Source of the DNA: Hyphomicrobiaceae bacterium
GTDB taxonomy: Bacteria; Pseudomonadota; Alphaproteobacteria; Rhizobiales; Aestuariivirgaceae
DNA: 64,000 bases
Assembly (NCBI GenBank): GCA_900298995.1
Contig: OMIC01000007.1
Location: 118,191 to 182,190 of the forward strand
Direction: 5' to 3'
A model generated the notes under the pieces. It worked only from the letters and a program-made list of their open reading frames with translations. It was not told the origin of the DNA and did not search any database. Shown here in pieces: positions 56,726 through 64,000 of the stretch (positions are counted from its first letter, which is position 1; every line of letters begins with the position of its first letter). Both the position numbers and the translations under genes were made by a program.

Positions 56726-58027
56726 TCAATTGCCGAGCAGTGCGCTCTCGAGAATGTCGAGGCCTTCCTTGATCACCATCTCCGAGGCGGTGAGCGGGGT
56801 CAGCATGCGCACCGTGTCGGAATAGACGCCGCAGGTGAGAATGAGGAGGCCACGCTCGAGGCACTTGGCGGCCAGTGCCTTGGCGCCTGCCGCGTCGGGG
56901 TCATTGCCGCCATGCTTGGTGACGAGTTCAAAGGCGCACATGGCACCCAACCCGCGGACGTCGCCGATCGGCATGCCCTTGCCCTTCGCCTTGATCGCCG
57001 TGAGGCGTTCCATGATCATCTTGCCCTGCTTTTCCGCCTTGTCGAGCAGGTCTTCCTGGGCGAAGGCGTCGAATACGCCCAGTGCCGCGGCGCAGGCGAT
57101 GGGGTTGCCGGCATAGGTGCCGCCGATGCCGCCGGGCTCAGGCGCGTCCATGATCTTGGCGCGGCCCACGACTGCCGCGAGCGGGAAACCCCCGGCCAGC
57201 GATTTCGCCGCCGTCATGAGGTCGGGCTCGACACCATAATGCTCCATGGCAAAGAACTTGCCGGTGCGACCAAAACCGGACTGTATCTCGTCGGCAATCA
57301 GCAGGATGCCGTGGTCATCGCACAGCTTGCGCAGCCGCACCATCAGTTCCTTGGGCGCGATATAGAAGCCACCCTCGCCTTGCACGGGCTCTATGATTAT
57401 GGCGGCGACGCGCGAAGGTTCGACATCAGACTTGAACAGCCATTCGATGGCGTGGATCGAATCCTCCACGGTCACCCCCTTGTGGGCGACGGGGAAGGGC
57501 ACATGCCAGATGCCCGGCGCCATGGGCCCGAACTTCACCTTGTAGGGCACGACCTTTCCGGTGAGCGACATGCCGAGCAGCGTGCGGCCGTGGAAGCCGC
57601 CGTGGAAGGCGATCACATCCGATCGGCCGGTGTAGGCGCGGGCGAACTTGATGGCGTTCTCGACTGCCTCGGCACCGGTGGTGACAAGGGCGGACTTCTT
57701 CTCGCCCGAGATCGGAGCAATTGCGTTGAGTCGTTCGCACACCTCGATGAAGGGCGCATAGGGCATGACCATGGCGCAGGTGTGGGTAAACGCTTCGAGT
57801 TGCTCATAGACACGCTTCATGACGGCCGGGTGGCGGTGGCCGGTGTTGACGACCGCGATGCCGCCGCCGAAGTCGATGTAGCGGTTGCCCTCGACGTCCC
57901 AGATCTCGGAGTTCTCGGCGCGCGCAGCGATGACCGGCGCGCCGGCGCTGATGCCGCGCGAGACGGCCTTGGCGCGGCGTTCCACCCACTGCTTGTTCAT
58001 GCCTGGGGCTGCAACCGGTGCGTTCAT
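56726..58027 (-). CDS. gabT: 4-aminobutyrate aminotransferase
   Basis: PLP-dependent GABA:2-oxoglutarate aminotransferase, 433 residues. Family blocks are NSEIWDVEGNRYIDFGGGIAVVNTGHRHP (in parts), TTGAEAVENAIKFAR, AFHGGFHGRTLLGMSLTGK, LLIADEIQSGFGRTGKFF and the PLP lysine in TAAKSLAGGFPLAAV, then GGTYAGNPIACAA. This matches E. coli GabT over the whole length. GGGAG precedes ATG 58027. It is divergent from the amidase gene; an 18-base inverted repeat (58052-58069) lies between them. No gabD is in the window. Confidence 0.93.
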   Translation of the reverse strand: MNAPVAAPGMNKQWVERRAKAVSRGISAGAPVIAARAENSEIWDVEGNRYIDFGGGIAVVNTGHRHPAVMKRVYEQLEAFTHTCAMVMPYAPFIEVCERLNAIAPISGEKKSALVTTGAEAVENAIKFARAYTGRSDVIAFHGGFHGRTLLGMSLTGKVVPYKVKFGPMAPGIWHVPFPVAHKGVTVEDSIHAIEWLFKSDVEPSRVAAIIIEPVQGEGGFYIAPKELMVRLRKLCDDHGILLIADEIQSGFGRTGKFFAMEHYGVEPDLMTAAKSLAGGFPLAAVVGRAKIMDAPEPGGIGGTYAGNPIACAAALGVFDAFAQEDLLDKAEKQGKMIMERLTAIKAKGKGMPIGDVRGLGAMCAFELVTKHGGNDPDAAGAKALAAKCLERGLLILTCGVYSDTVRMLTPLTASEMVIKEGLDILESALLGN

Positions 58028-58051
58028 GATGATCTCCCTGGAAACATAATG

Positions 58052-58069
58052 ACCGGCTTTTACGCCGGT
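58052..58069. promoter_or_regulatory. Inverted repeat between gabT and the amidase gene
   Basis: ACCGGC (58052-58057), TTTTAC, GCCGGT (58064-58069) is a perfect 6-base inverted repeat in the 96-base gap between divergent gabT and the amidase gene. It is a candidate operator shared by both transcripts. Confidence 0.4.
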
Positions 58070-58123
58070 TGACGGGCTGGCGGCAAACGGATTTCATACC
58101 TTGGCTGGTGGCAGGAGGCCCCG

Positions 58124-59530
58124 ATGACAGAACTGATCCGGATGACAGCCCTCGACATCGTGGCCGGGCTGAAGGCCGGGACCATTACCCCGCTGGACTG
58201 TCTCGATGCACTGGAGCGGCGCATCGGGGCGGTGAATGGCAGCGTCAACGCACTGCCGACGCTGTGTTTCGAGCGCGCCCGCAACCATGCCCGGAAACTG
58301 ATGGAACGGCCCCCTGCCCAGCGGGGACTGCTGGCCGGTCTGCCGGTGCCGATCAAGGACCTCATTGACGTCGCAGGTGTGCGCTGCACCCAGGGCTCGC
58401 CCATCTTCAGGGACCGGGTGGCTGAGAATTCGGACATACTGGTGCGCCATCTCGAAGCCAATGGCGGAATTGTCTATGCCATGTCGAACACGCCGGAATT
58501 CGGGGCCGGGGCGCATACCTTCAACGAGGTCTTTGGCTTGACGCGCAATCCGTGGAACAGGGCGCTCTCGGCGGCAGGCTCTTCAGGCGGCGCGGCGGTG
58601 GCTCTCGCCACGGGCATGGCATGGGTGGCGCATGGGTCGGATCTGGGGGGATCGCTTCGCAACCCGGCGAGTTTCTGCGGAGTCACCGGTCTCAGGCCAT
58701 CGCCCGGCCGGGTCGCGGCCTCGGTCGGAGCCAAGATCGATTCGACGCTTGGCGTCGAGGGCCCCATGGCGCGCAACGTGATGGATCTGGCCCTGTTCCT
58801 TGATGCCATGGTTGGCGAAGAGGCTGCCGATCCGCTGTCGCTGCCTCTGGATGGCACATCCTATCTGGCGGCGGCGCAGGGGGGCTGGCGGCCGAAACGT
58901 GTTGCGGTGTCGCGTGATCTCGGCCTGCCGCCCGTTGACCGGCGGGTGGCCGAGTGTGTCCTGGCGGCTGCCGCGAAGCTCGAGGCCCACGGTGTCATCG
59001 TCGAGGAGGCACACCCGGAACTTCCCGATGCCAGGGCCTGCGCACAGACGCTGCGGGCGCTTGGCTACGCCAACATGAAGCCGCTGCTTGATCAGCACCC
59101 TGATCTTCTCAAGCCCGAGGTCGTCTGGAACATCGAGAAGGGACTGGCGCTCACCGGGCAGGACATCGCCCGCGCCGAGGCGCAGCGCGGCGAGATGTTC
59201 CGCCGCATGCAGCAATTCTTCGAGACCTATGATCTGCTTCTTTGCCCCACCACCATTGTGCCGCCATTCCCGGCAGAGCAGCGCTATGTTACGGCTTGCG
59301 AGGGGGGCTCATTTGAAACCTATGTCGACTGGCTGATGATCGTGCATGCAATCACGCTGTGTGCCTGCCCCGCGATGTCGATTCCCTGCGGGTTCACAGC
59401 GGAGAATTTGCCCGTGGGCCTTCAGATCGTGGCGCCTTGTCGCGGCGAGGCGCGGCTTCTGGCCGGCGCGCGCTTCATCGAGGATGCACTGGCGATCGGA
59501 CCGATCACGCCGATCGATCCCCGGGGCTGA
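58124..59530 (+). CDS. Amidase-signature hydrolase
   Basis: Amidase-signature enzyme of 468 residues. The catalytic Lys is in GLPVPIKDLIDV (Lys78), the cis-Ser in AAGSSGGAAVALATG and the nucleophilic Ser in HGSDLGGSLRNPASFCG, in the right order. It hydrolyses an amide, such as a carboxamide from nitrogen-compound breakdown; the substrate is not predictable. An AGGAGG site at 58113-58118 precedes the ATG. It is divergent from gabT and five bases upstream of the acyl-CoA ligase gene. Confidence 0.9.
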   Translation: MTELIRMTALDIVAGLKAGTITPLDCLDALERRIGAVNGSVNALPTLCFERARNHARKLMERPPAQRGLLAGLPVPIKDLIDVAGVRCTQGSPIFRDRVAENSDILVRHLEANGGIVYAMSNTPEFGAGAHTFNEVFGLTRNPWNRALSAAGSSGGAAVALATGMAWVAHGSDLGGSLRNPASFCGVTGLRPSPGRVAASVGAKIDSTLGVEGPMARNVMDLALFLDAMVGEEAADPLSLPLDGTSYLAAAQGGWRPKRVAVSRDLGLPPVDRRVAECVLAAAAKLEAHGVIVEEAHPELPDARACAQTLRALGYANMKPLLDQHPDLLKPEVVWNIEKGLALTGQDIARAEAQRGEMFRRMQQFFETYDLLLCPTTIVPPFPAEQRYVTACEGGSFETYVDWLMIVHAITLCACPAMSIPCGFTAENLPVGLQIVAPCRGEARLLAGARFIEDALAIGPITPIDPRG

Positions 59531-59535
59531 ACGTC

Positions 59536-61191
59536 ATGCAGGGCCTGATGCAGGATTTCCCGCTGCTCGTGCATCGCGTGCTCGATCATGCCGCACGCTG
59601 GCACGGGACGACGTCCATTCTCTCGCGTTCTGTCGAGGGGCCCTTGGTGCGCAGCGACTATGCAACATTGAACCGCAGGGCCCGCGCGCTTGCTTCAGCA
59701 GCGGAGCGACAGCTGGGGCTCGGGCTCGGCTCGGTCATTGCCACCATGGCGTGGAACACCGCGCGGCATCTGGAAATCTGGTATGGGCTGATGGGCCTCG
59801 GCGCAATCGTCCATACGCTGAATCCGCGGCTTTTCGAAAGCCAGCTCAGCTACATCATCAATCACGCCGGAGATCAGTGGATCTTCACCGACCTCACCTT
59901 CGTGCCGCTGTTCGAGGCATTGCAGGACCGCCTGCCTCACGTGAGGGGCTTCGTGATCCTGACGGATGAAGCGCACATGCCAGCCGCCACAACGCTTCGC
60001 AATCCGCTGTGCTATGAGACACTCCTCACCTGGGGTGACGAAGATTACGGCTGGCCTGAACTGGACGAGAACACCGCCTGTGGCCTTTGCTACACGAGTG
60101 GCACGACGGGTAATCCCAAGGGTGTGCTCTATTCCCACCGCTCCAATGTGCTGCACGGGCTGATGTGCGAGCTTGGCGATGCCATGGCGCTGTCAGCGCG
60201 CGACACGGTGATGCCGGTAGTGCCGATGTTCCACGCAAATGCTTGGTCGCTGGCCTTTTCTGCACCGCTCTCCGGGGCGGCTCTGGTGCTGCCGGGCCCC
60301 AAGCTCGATGGCGCCTCGCTCTATGAAATCCTGGATATGGGACAGGTCAGTTTCGCGGCGGCCGTGCCCACCGTCTGGCTCATGCTGCTGCGTCATCTCG
60401 AACAGCACAAGGCGTTGAGCCTGCCGTACCTGAAGCGGGTGGTGATCGGTGGATCGGCCTGTCCCGAGGCGATCATGAAGGCGTTCGTCGACAATTATGG
60501 CATCGATGTCATCCACGCGTGGGGCATGACCGAGATGAGCCCGATCGGGTCGCTTGCCGTGATGTCACGCCGTGCGGCAGGACTTTCGCCGGACGAGTGG
60601 TGGTCGCTGAAGCTGAAGCAGGGGCGGCCGCCCTTCATGATCGACATGAAGATCACCGACGATGAGGGCAACAGCCTGCCCCATGACGGTCAGACCTTCG
60701 GGCGGCTCAAGGTCAAAGGGCCTGCCGTGGCGCGCAGCTATTTCAAAGACGAAGGGGCCGCAGCCTTTGATGCAGACGGCTGGTTTGACACCGGCGACGT
60801 CGCCACCATCGACGATTATGGCTACATGCACATAACAGACCGCGCCAAGGATGTGATCAAGTCAGGCGGCGAGTGGATATCCTCGATCATGATCGAGAAC
60901 GAGGCGGTGGGTTGCAATGGTGTTCAGGAGGCCGCGGCCATCGGTCTGCCGCACCCGAAGTGGGATGAGCGGCCGCTTCTCGTGGTGGTGCGCAAGCCTG
61001 GATCTGCTGTGACGGCCGCCGACATTCGCGCCCATCTCGTCGGCCGTATTGCCCGGTGGTGGATGCCAGATGACGTGGTCTTCGTCGACGAGATCCCACA
61101 TACCGCGACCGGCAAGATCTCGAAGCTCGAACTGCGCGAGCGCTTCAAGGATCATCGTTTTTCATTGGCTCCGGACGACGTCCAGACCTGA
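59536..61191 (+). CDS. Acyl-CoA synthetase (AMP-forming, AlkK-like)
   Basis: Medium/long-chain fatty-acid:CoA ligase of 551 residues. The AMP-binding motif is [20 protein letters not shown], followed by [30 protein letters not shown] and [14 protein letters not shown], the adenylate-forming core motifs A5-A8. The C-terminal [14 protein letters not shown] carries the catalytic Lys. Most similar in feel to AlkK-like long-chain ligases. ATG 59536 is used, because the further-upstream frame overlaps the amidase gene; the two genes are five bases apart and likely cotranscribed. Confidence 0.92.
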   Translation: MQGLMQDFPLLVHRVLDHAARWHGTTSILSRSVEGPLVRSDYATLNRRARALASAAERQLGLGLGSVIATMAWNTARHLEIWYGLMGLGAIVHTLNPRLFESQLSYIINHAGDQWIFTDLTFVPLFEALQDRLPHVRGFVILTDEAHMPAATTLRNPLCYETLLTWGDEDYGWPELDENTACGLCYTSGTTGNPKGVLYSHRSNVLHGLMCELGDAMALSARDTVMPVVPMFHANAWSLAFSAPLSGAALVLPGPKLDGASLYEILDMGQVSFAAAVPTVWLMLLRHLEQHKALSLPYLKRVVIGGSACPEAIMKAFVDNYGIDVIHAWGMTEMSPIGSLAVMSRRAAGLSPDEWWSLKLKQGRPPFMIDMKITDDEGNSLPHDGQTFGRLKVKGPAVARSYFKDEGAAAFDADGWFDTGDVATIDDYGYMHITDRAKDVIKSGGEWISSIMIENEAVGCNGVQEAAAIGLPHPKWDERPLLVVVRKPGSAVTAADIRAHLVGRIARWWMPDDVVFVDEIPHTATGKISKLELRERFKDHRFSLAPDDVQT

Positions 61192-61247
61192 TGCACTCGA
61201 CCCCATCTGTGGTATCCCCCGCCATCCGGGCGCGTTGCAAGCTGGCG

Positions 61248-61265
61248 TTGCTTTGATGTAAGCAA
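61248..61265. promoter_or_regulatory. Inverted repeat upstream of the CDF-like transporter
   Basis: TTGCTT (61248-61253), TGATGT, AAGCAA (61260-61265) is a perfect 6-base inverted repeat starting 41 bases upstream of the transporter ATG. It is a candidate operator, possibly for a metal-responsive regulator; no known consensus is matched. Confidence 0.4.
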
Positions 61266-61288
61266 GCCTGGCCGGCGGGGGAGGAAAG

Positions 61289-62209
61289 ATGTCGCTGACG
61301 CCTGACAAGATCCTGCGCGAAAAAGCGGTCTTCGCATCCTTCATCTATGACCTGGTGTTGCTGCCGGTTGTTCTCTACGTGGCGGTCAACTCTGATTCGC
61401 TGACCATGCTGGGCGAAGCCCTGCGTGGTGTCTTTCTGGTGATCATGGCCGTCCTGTCGTGGATCACGCTTCGCCGAATCCACCGCGGGCGTACCGGCGG
61501 CTTCGACTTTGGGCTCGGCAAGGTCGAGCAGGTACTCTCTCTTCTGGTGGCTCTGGCGCTGAGCGCGTCCATCGCCTTCATCTGGTACAAGTCGTTCACC
61601 CGTGTTGAGACGGGGCCACATGTGATTGGCGTGATGAGTTTCGCAGCCGTGGGCCTCACTTCCCTTAATCTGCTTGCCAATGCAGCGCCTCTGCCACCAC
61701 TCTACAGAGCCCTGAAATTCGGCAAGTCGGTTCTGGTCATCACCCAGTTCCGCGCCAAGGTCGCGAAATCCATTGGCTCCGTGATGGCGACAGCGTGCGT
61801 CGCCATCAACCAGCTGGTCTCGGATGTCGAGGTGTCGCTGTGGGCCGACCGCGTGGGCATCATGGTCGTCACCCTGGTCACGCTGCATGCTGCCTACGAA
61901 CTGATGACGTCGTCCATTCCCGACATTCTCGACCGGACCTTGTCGGAAGAGCTGCAGATCAGGATCAACCGGGCTCTGGCCCGCCACTATCATGATTTCG
62001 ATACGCTGGCCTGGTGCCGGAGCCGTCAGTCTGGTTCCGACATTGACGTGCAGCTGGGGCTGGGTTTCGCTCCTGAGACACCATTCAACCGGATCGCGGA
62101 CATTGCCGAATCGGTGGCCCGGGACATCGAAGAGTGGATACCGGGCAGCCGTGTCGTGGTGACCCCGGTCAGGCCAGGCCGAGTGGCGGCGAACTCGGAC
62201 CCCTCATGA
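61289..62209 (+). CDS. CDF-like cation transporter
   Basis: Cation diffusion facilitator-type membrane protein of 306 residues with about six hydrophobic segments and a soluble C-terminal domain (about residues 215-300) of the CDF dimerisation type. The usual intramembrane metal residues are not clearly kept: TM2 reads NSDSLTMLGEALRG, with only one Asp in place of the DxxxD pair, and TM5 reads LWADRVGIMV. It may still move a metal, or have another substrate. GGAGGAAAG precedes ATG 61289. The stop overlaps the MBL-fold gene by six bases (convergent). Confidence 0.75.
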   Translation: MSLTPDKILREKAVFASFIYDLVLLPVVLYVAVNSDSLTMLGEALRGVFLVIMAVLSWITLRRIHRGRTGGFDFGLGKVEQVLSLLVALALSASIAFIWYKSFTRVETGPHVIGVMSFAAVGLTSLNLLANAAPLPPLYRALKFGKSVLVITQFRAKVAKSIGSVMATACVAINQLVSDVEVSLWADRVGIMVVTLVTLHAAYELMTSSIPDILDRTLSEELQIRINRALARHYHDFDTLAWCRSRQSGSDIDVQLGLGFAPETPFNRIADIAESVARDIEEWIPGSRVVVTPVRPGRVAANSDPS

Positions 62210-63091
62210 TGGTTCATAGATGAGCTCATCGCTCACGCGAAGCTTGCCCTGGGCCACGAGGTGCGAGAGATGCGCGGCCGCTGAGAGTTCCGCTGCGCCT
62301 CGGAGGGCCGGATCAAGGCCGGCATAGACCGCCGCCACGACGTCGCCCACGCGCCGCGCGCCGCGCTCGACACTGGCGCGGATTGCCTCTTCGCGCATGC
62401 GGCGGTGCGTAAGATAGCCGCGCAACAGGGGCAGGGGATCGCGCCGCGACGGACCGTGACCAGGGTGATAGATCTGGTCATCCCGCCCCAGCAGCTTTTG
62501 AAGTGAGCTGAAATACTGGCCCATGTCACCATCAGGCGGCGCGATGACGCTCGTGGCCCAGGCCATCACATGGTCGCCTGAGAACAGTGCCTGCTCCTCG
62601 GCGAGCGCGAAACACATGTGGTTCGACATGTGGCCTGGCGTGAAGACGGCTTGCAGCGTCCAGCCGGGCCCCGACAGCTCGTCGCCTTCGGCGAGCCGCA
62701 GATCGGGAATGAAGCCATGGTCGATCGAGGCATCGAGCCGGAGGCCATGTCCACCTGTGGGCGCGGCAACAGGTCCGTAGGCATGGGTCGGTGCGCCGGT
62801 CGCTGTCTTCAGGGCAGCAGCCAACGGTGAATGATCGGCATGGGAATGGGTCACGAGAATGTAGCTGACGGTCTCGCCGCGCACGGCTTCGAGCAGCGCC
62901 GCAAGATGCGCCTCGTCGGCGGGGCCAGGATCGATGATGGCGACGCGCCCGCGTCCGACGATGAAGGAAGATGTGCCTCGGAAGGGGAAGGGAGAGGGAT
63001 TGTTGGCCACCACCCTGCGAACCAGGGGTGAGAGGCTTTCCACCGTTTCCGGTACGACAGGAAAATCGCGATCGAAGGCCAGTGCGGTCAT
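62204..63091 (-). CDS. Metallo-beta-lactamase-fold hydrolase
   Basis: MBL-fold hydrolase of 295 residues, LACTB2-like. The metal motif is VTHSHADHS (His-x-His-x-Asp-His), with HMSNHMCFALAEEQALFSGDHV and YHPGHGPSR supplying further metal residues. The C-terminal winged-helix-like part (AAELSAAAHLSHLVAQGKL) matches the LACTB2 arrangement, which fits an RNA or thioester hydrolase, though the substrate is not certain. It is convergent with the CDF-like gene and divergent from bioY. Confidence 0.88.
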   Translation of the reverse strand: MTALAFDRDFPVVPETVESLSPLVRRVVANNPSPFPFRGTSSFIVGRGRVAIIDPGPADEAHLAALLEAVRGETVSYILVTHSHADHSPLAAALKTATGAPTHAYGPVAAPTGGHGLRLDASIDHGFIPDLRLAEGDELSGPGWTLQAVFTPGHMSNHMCFALAEEQALFSGDHVMAWATSVIAPPDGDMGQYFSSLQKLLGRDDQIYHPGHGPSRRDPLPLLRGYLTHRRMREEAIRASVERGARRVGDVVAAVYAGLDPALRGAAELSAAAHLSHLVAQGKLRVSDELIYEPS

Positions 63092-63097
63092 GCGTCA

Positions 63098-63126
63098 TTG
63101 CACCCTTGAACGGCCGCGCCTATAAG
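63098..63126 (+). promoter_or_regulatory. Candidate sigma70-type promoter for bioY
   Basis: TTGCAC (63098-63103), a 17-base spacer, then TATAAG (63121-63126) lies 42 bases before the bioY start. The -10 matches five of six bases; the -35 matches three of six. No complete BioR box is present. Confidence 0.4.
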
Positions 63127-63168
63127 CAATCCCATCCTCATGACCAGCAAGCGTAAAGGCGATCGACC

Positions 63169-63720
63169 ATGAAGACCAGCCTTCTTTCTGACCACCTCTG
63201 GCCACGCAGCGGGCTTGCACGCAACGCCATGCTGGCGCTGGCGGGCTCCCTGATGGTGGCTGCAGCGGCGCAGGTCAATGTGCCGATGTTTCCCGTTCCG
63301 ATGACGCTGCAGACGCTTGCCGTTCTCATGATCGGCGCGGCTTATGGTGCAAGGCTCGGCGCGGCGACGCTGGCGCTCTATGCACTGGAGGGGGCCATGG
63401 GCCTGCCGGTCTTCGCGGGGTTCAAGTCGGGCGTCATGCTGCCGAGTTTTGGCTATGTGCTGGGCTTCATTGCAGCGGCCTATGTGGTGGGCTGGCTGGC
63501 GGAGCGCGGCTGGGATCGGACCGCGCCACGCATGTTCGCCGCCATGCTGCTGGGCGCAGCCGTGCTCTATGTGCCGGGTCTTGTCTGGCTTGCGGCATGG
63601 ACGGGTTTCGAAAAGGCGGTAAATGTGGGCTTGCTGCCCTTCATCGCCGGTGATCTCGTGAAGGCGTCAATCGCCGCGCTGGGCTTCCCCGCCGTCTGGG
63701 CACTGCTCGGCCGCCGCTGA
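63169..63720 (+). CDS. bioY: Biotin transporter BioY
   Basis: S-component of an ECF-type biotin transporter, 183 residues with about six hydrophobic segments. The BioY blocks are AQVNVPMFPVPMTLQTLAVLMIGAAYG, EGAMGLPVFAG and PSFGYVLGFIAAAYVVGWLAERG (in parts). BioM and BioN are not in the window; BioY can work alone in some bacteria. It is divergent from the MBL-fold gene and upstream of the tRNA-Pro gene, which lies on the opposite strand. The ATG at 63169 has an AAGGCGA site upstream. Confidence 0.95.
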   Translation: MKTSLLSDHLWPRSGLARNAMLALAGSLMVAAAAQVNVPMFPVPMTLQTLAVLMIGAAYGARLGAATLALYALEGAMGLPVFAGFKSGVMLPSFGYVLGFIAAAYVVGWLAERGWDRTAPRMFAAMLLGAAVLYVPGLVWLAAWTGFEKAVNVGLLPFIAGDLVKASIAALGFPAVWALLGRR

Positions 63721-63730
63721 CGGCGGGTAA

Positions 63731-63807
63731 TGGTCGGAGTGAGAGGATTCGAACCTCCGACCCCCTGCTCCCGAAGCAGGTGCGCTACCAGACTGCGCTA
63801 CACTCCG
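63731..63807 (-). tRNA. tRNA-Pro (CGG)
   Basis: A 77-base tRNA gene on the minus strand. The acceptor stem pairs CGGAGTG with its complement, the D-loop contains AGTCTGGTAG, and the T-arm carries GGTTCGAATCC. The anticodon loop TTCGGGA gives anticodon CGG. The 3' CCA is encoded (TGG at 63731-63733 on the + strand). It is tail-to-tail with bioY. Confidence 0.95.
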
Positions 63808-63887
63808 TCATTCGTCCGGCGCGGCTTATAGCGACGCTTTTGAGGCTAGGCAAGCACTGTTCGGCTGGCTATACGGGCGCCTGCTGC

Positions 63888-63962
63888 TGGGGCGTCGCCA
63901 AGCGGTAAGGCAGCGGATTTTGATTCCGCCATTCGGAGGTTCGATCCCTCCCGCCCCAGCCA
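63888..63962 (+). tRNA. tRNA-Gln (TTG)
   Basis: A 75-base tRNA gene on the plus strand with an encoded CCA. The acceptor stem begins TGGGGCG, the anticodon stem-loop has loop TTTTGAT giving anticodon TTG, and the T-arm has GGTTCGATCC. It lies 80 bases downstream of the tRNA-Pro gene, in the opposite direction. The 38 bases after it, to the window edge, are strikingly AT-rich and hold no visible gene. Confidence 0.95.
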
Positions 63963-64000
63963 ACATTTTTTCCTAATGTATGCATATTATCTTTTCTTGC

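Noticed and set aside
56615..58072. Plus-strand open frame (485 residues) opposite gabT
   Set aside because: It is antisense to gabT, which has all its catalytic motifs in place.
63092..63168. BioR operator upstream of bioY
   Set aside because: Only TATAAG is present; the full BioR palindrome (TTATMKATAA) was not found.

Overview
This 64 kb window reads as the chromosome of a GC-rich alphaproteobacterium, most likely of the order Hyphomicrobiales (Rhizobiales). The evidence is a CcrM-type GANTC methyltransferase with GANTC sites in its own leader, the mutY / dciA / dsbA-like / smc neighbourhood, two-subunit glycyl-tRNA synthetase (glyQ, glyS), a pyrC-type dihydroorotase beside ygfZ, an FNR/FixK-type box upstream of hemN, and CtrA-like TTAA-N7-TTAAC sites. 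There is no rRNA, CRISPR array, insertion sequence or recognisable integrase. Almost all of the window is coding and no gap exceeds about 300 bases.

Layout. 1-17 kb: a partial HAD hydrolase, smc, a DsbA-like thioredoxin and dciA on the minus strand, divergent from mutY; then ccrM, rnhB, a radical SAM protein, a DMT exporter, moaB, a family-4-like uracil-DNA glycosylase, ETF-ubiquinone oxidoreductase, a TPR protein, ispE and a long-chain polyprenyl diphosphate synthase. 17-27 kb: a tRNA1(Val)-type methyltransferase, a small membrane protein, glyQ, then glyS about 1.7 kb further on, separated by an exported protein, a ParD/ParE toxin-antitoxin pair and a double-CDGSH protein; then an MFS transporter and pyruvate phosphate dikinase. 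27-34.6 kb: a membrane-anchored SleB-type wall hydrolase, a run of small minus-strand enzymes (tyrosine phosphatase, HD hydrolase, tag, ygfZ), pyrC, acuI, a small conserved protein, a NUDIX hydrolase and a SRAP protein.

34.8-39.8 kb is the odd region. It is a five-gene, one-strand cassette, visibly poorer in GC than its surroundings, encoding a SAM methyltransferase, a VOC-fold protein, an acyl carrier protein, an FkbH-like (HAD-IIIC plus GNAT) glyceryl loader and a protein I only tentatively relate to LpxL-type acyltransferases. It looks like an acquired mini-pathway that builds a three-carbon (glyceryl or O-methyl-glyceryl) unit on a carrier protein and hands it to an unknown acceptor. It is my best candidate for an undescribed system.

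39.8-64 kb: a GlcD-like FAD oxidase, Sua5/TsaC, a deacetylase-family protein, xseB, tlyA, aroC, fabI divergent from pdxH, an SDR, a Cys/Met-metabolism PLP enzyme, a complete CUT2-type sugar ABC transporter with two different permeases, hemN, a PPOX-fold flavoprotein, two class-III aminotransferases (one gabT) divergent from an amidase and an acyl-CoA ligase, a CDF-like cation transporter, a metallo-beta-lactamase-fold hydrolase, bioY, and tRNA-Pro(CGG) and tRNA-Gln(TTG) at the right edge.

Several short palindromes in intergenic regions are reported as candidate operators. All calls come from reading the sequence and from family knowledge; no database search was run.
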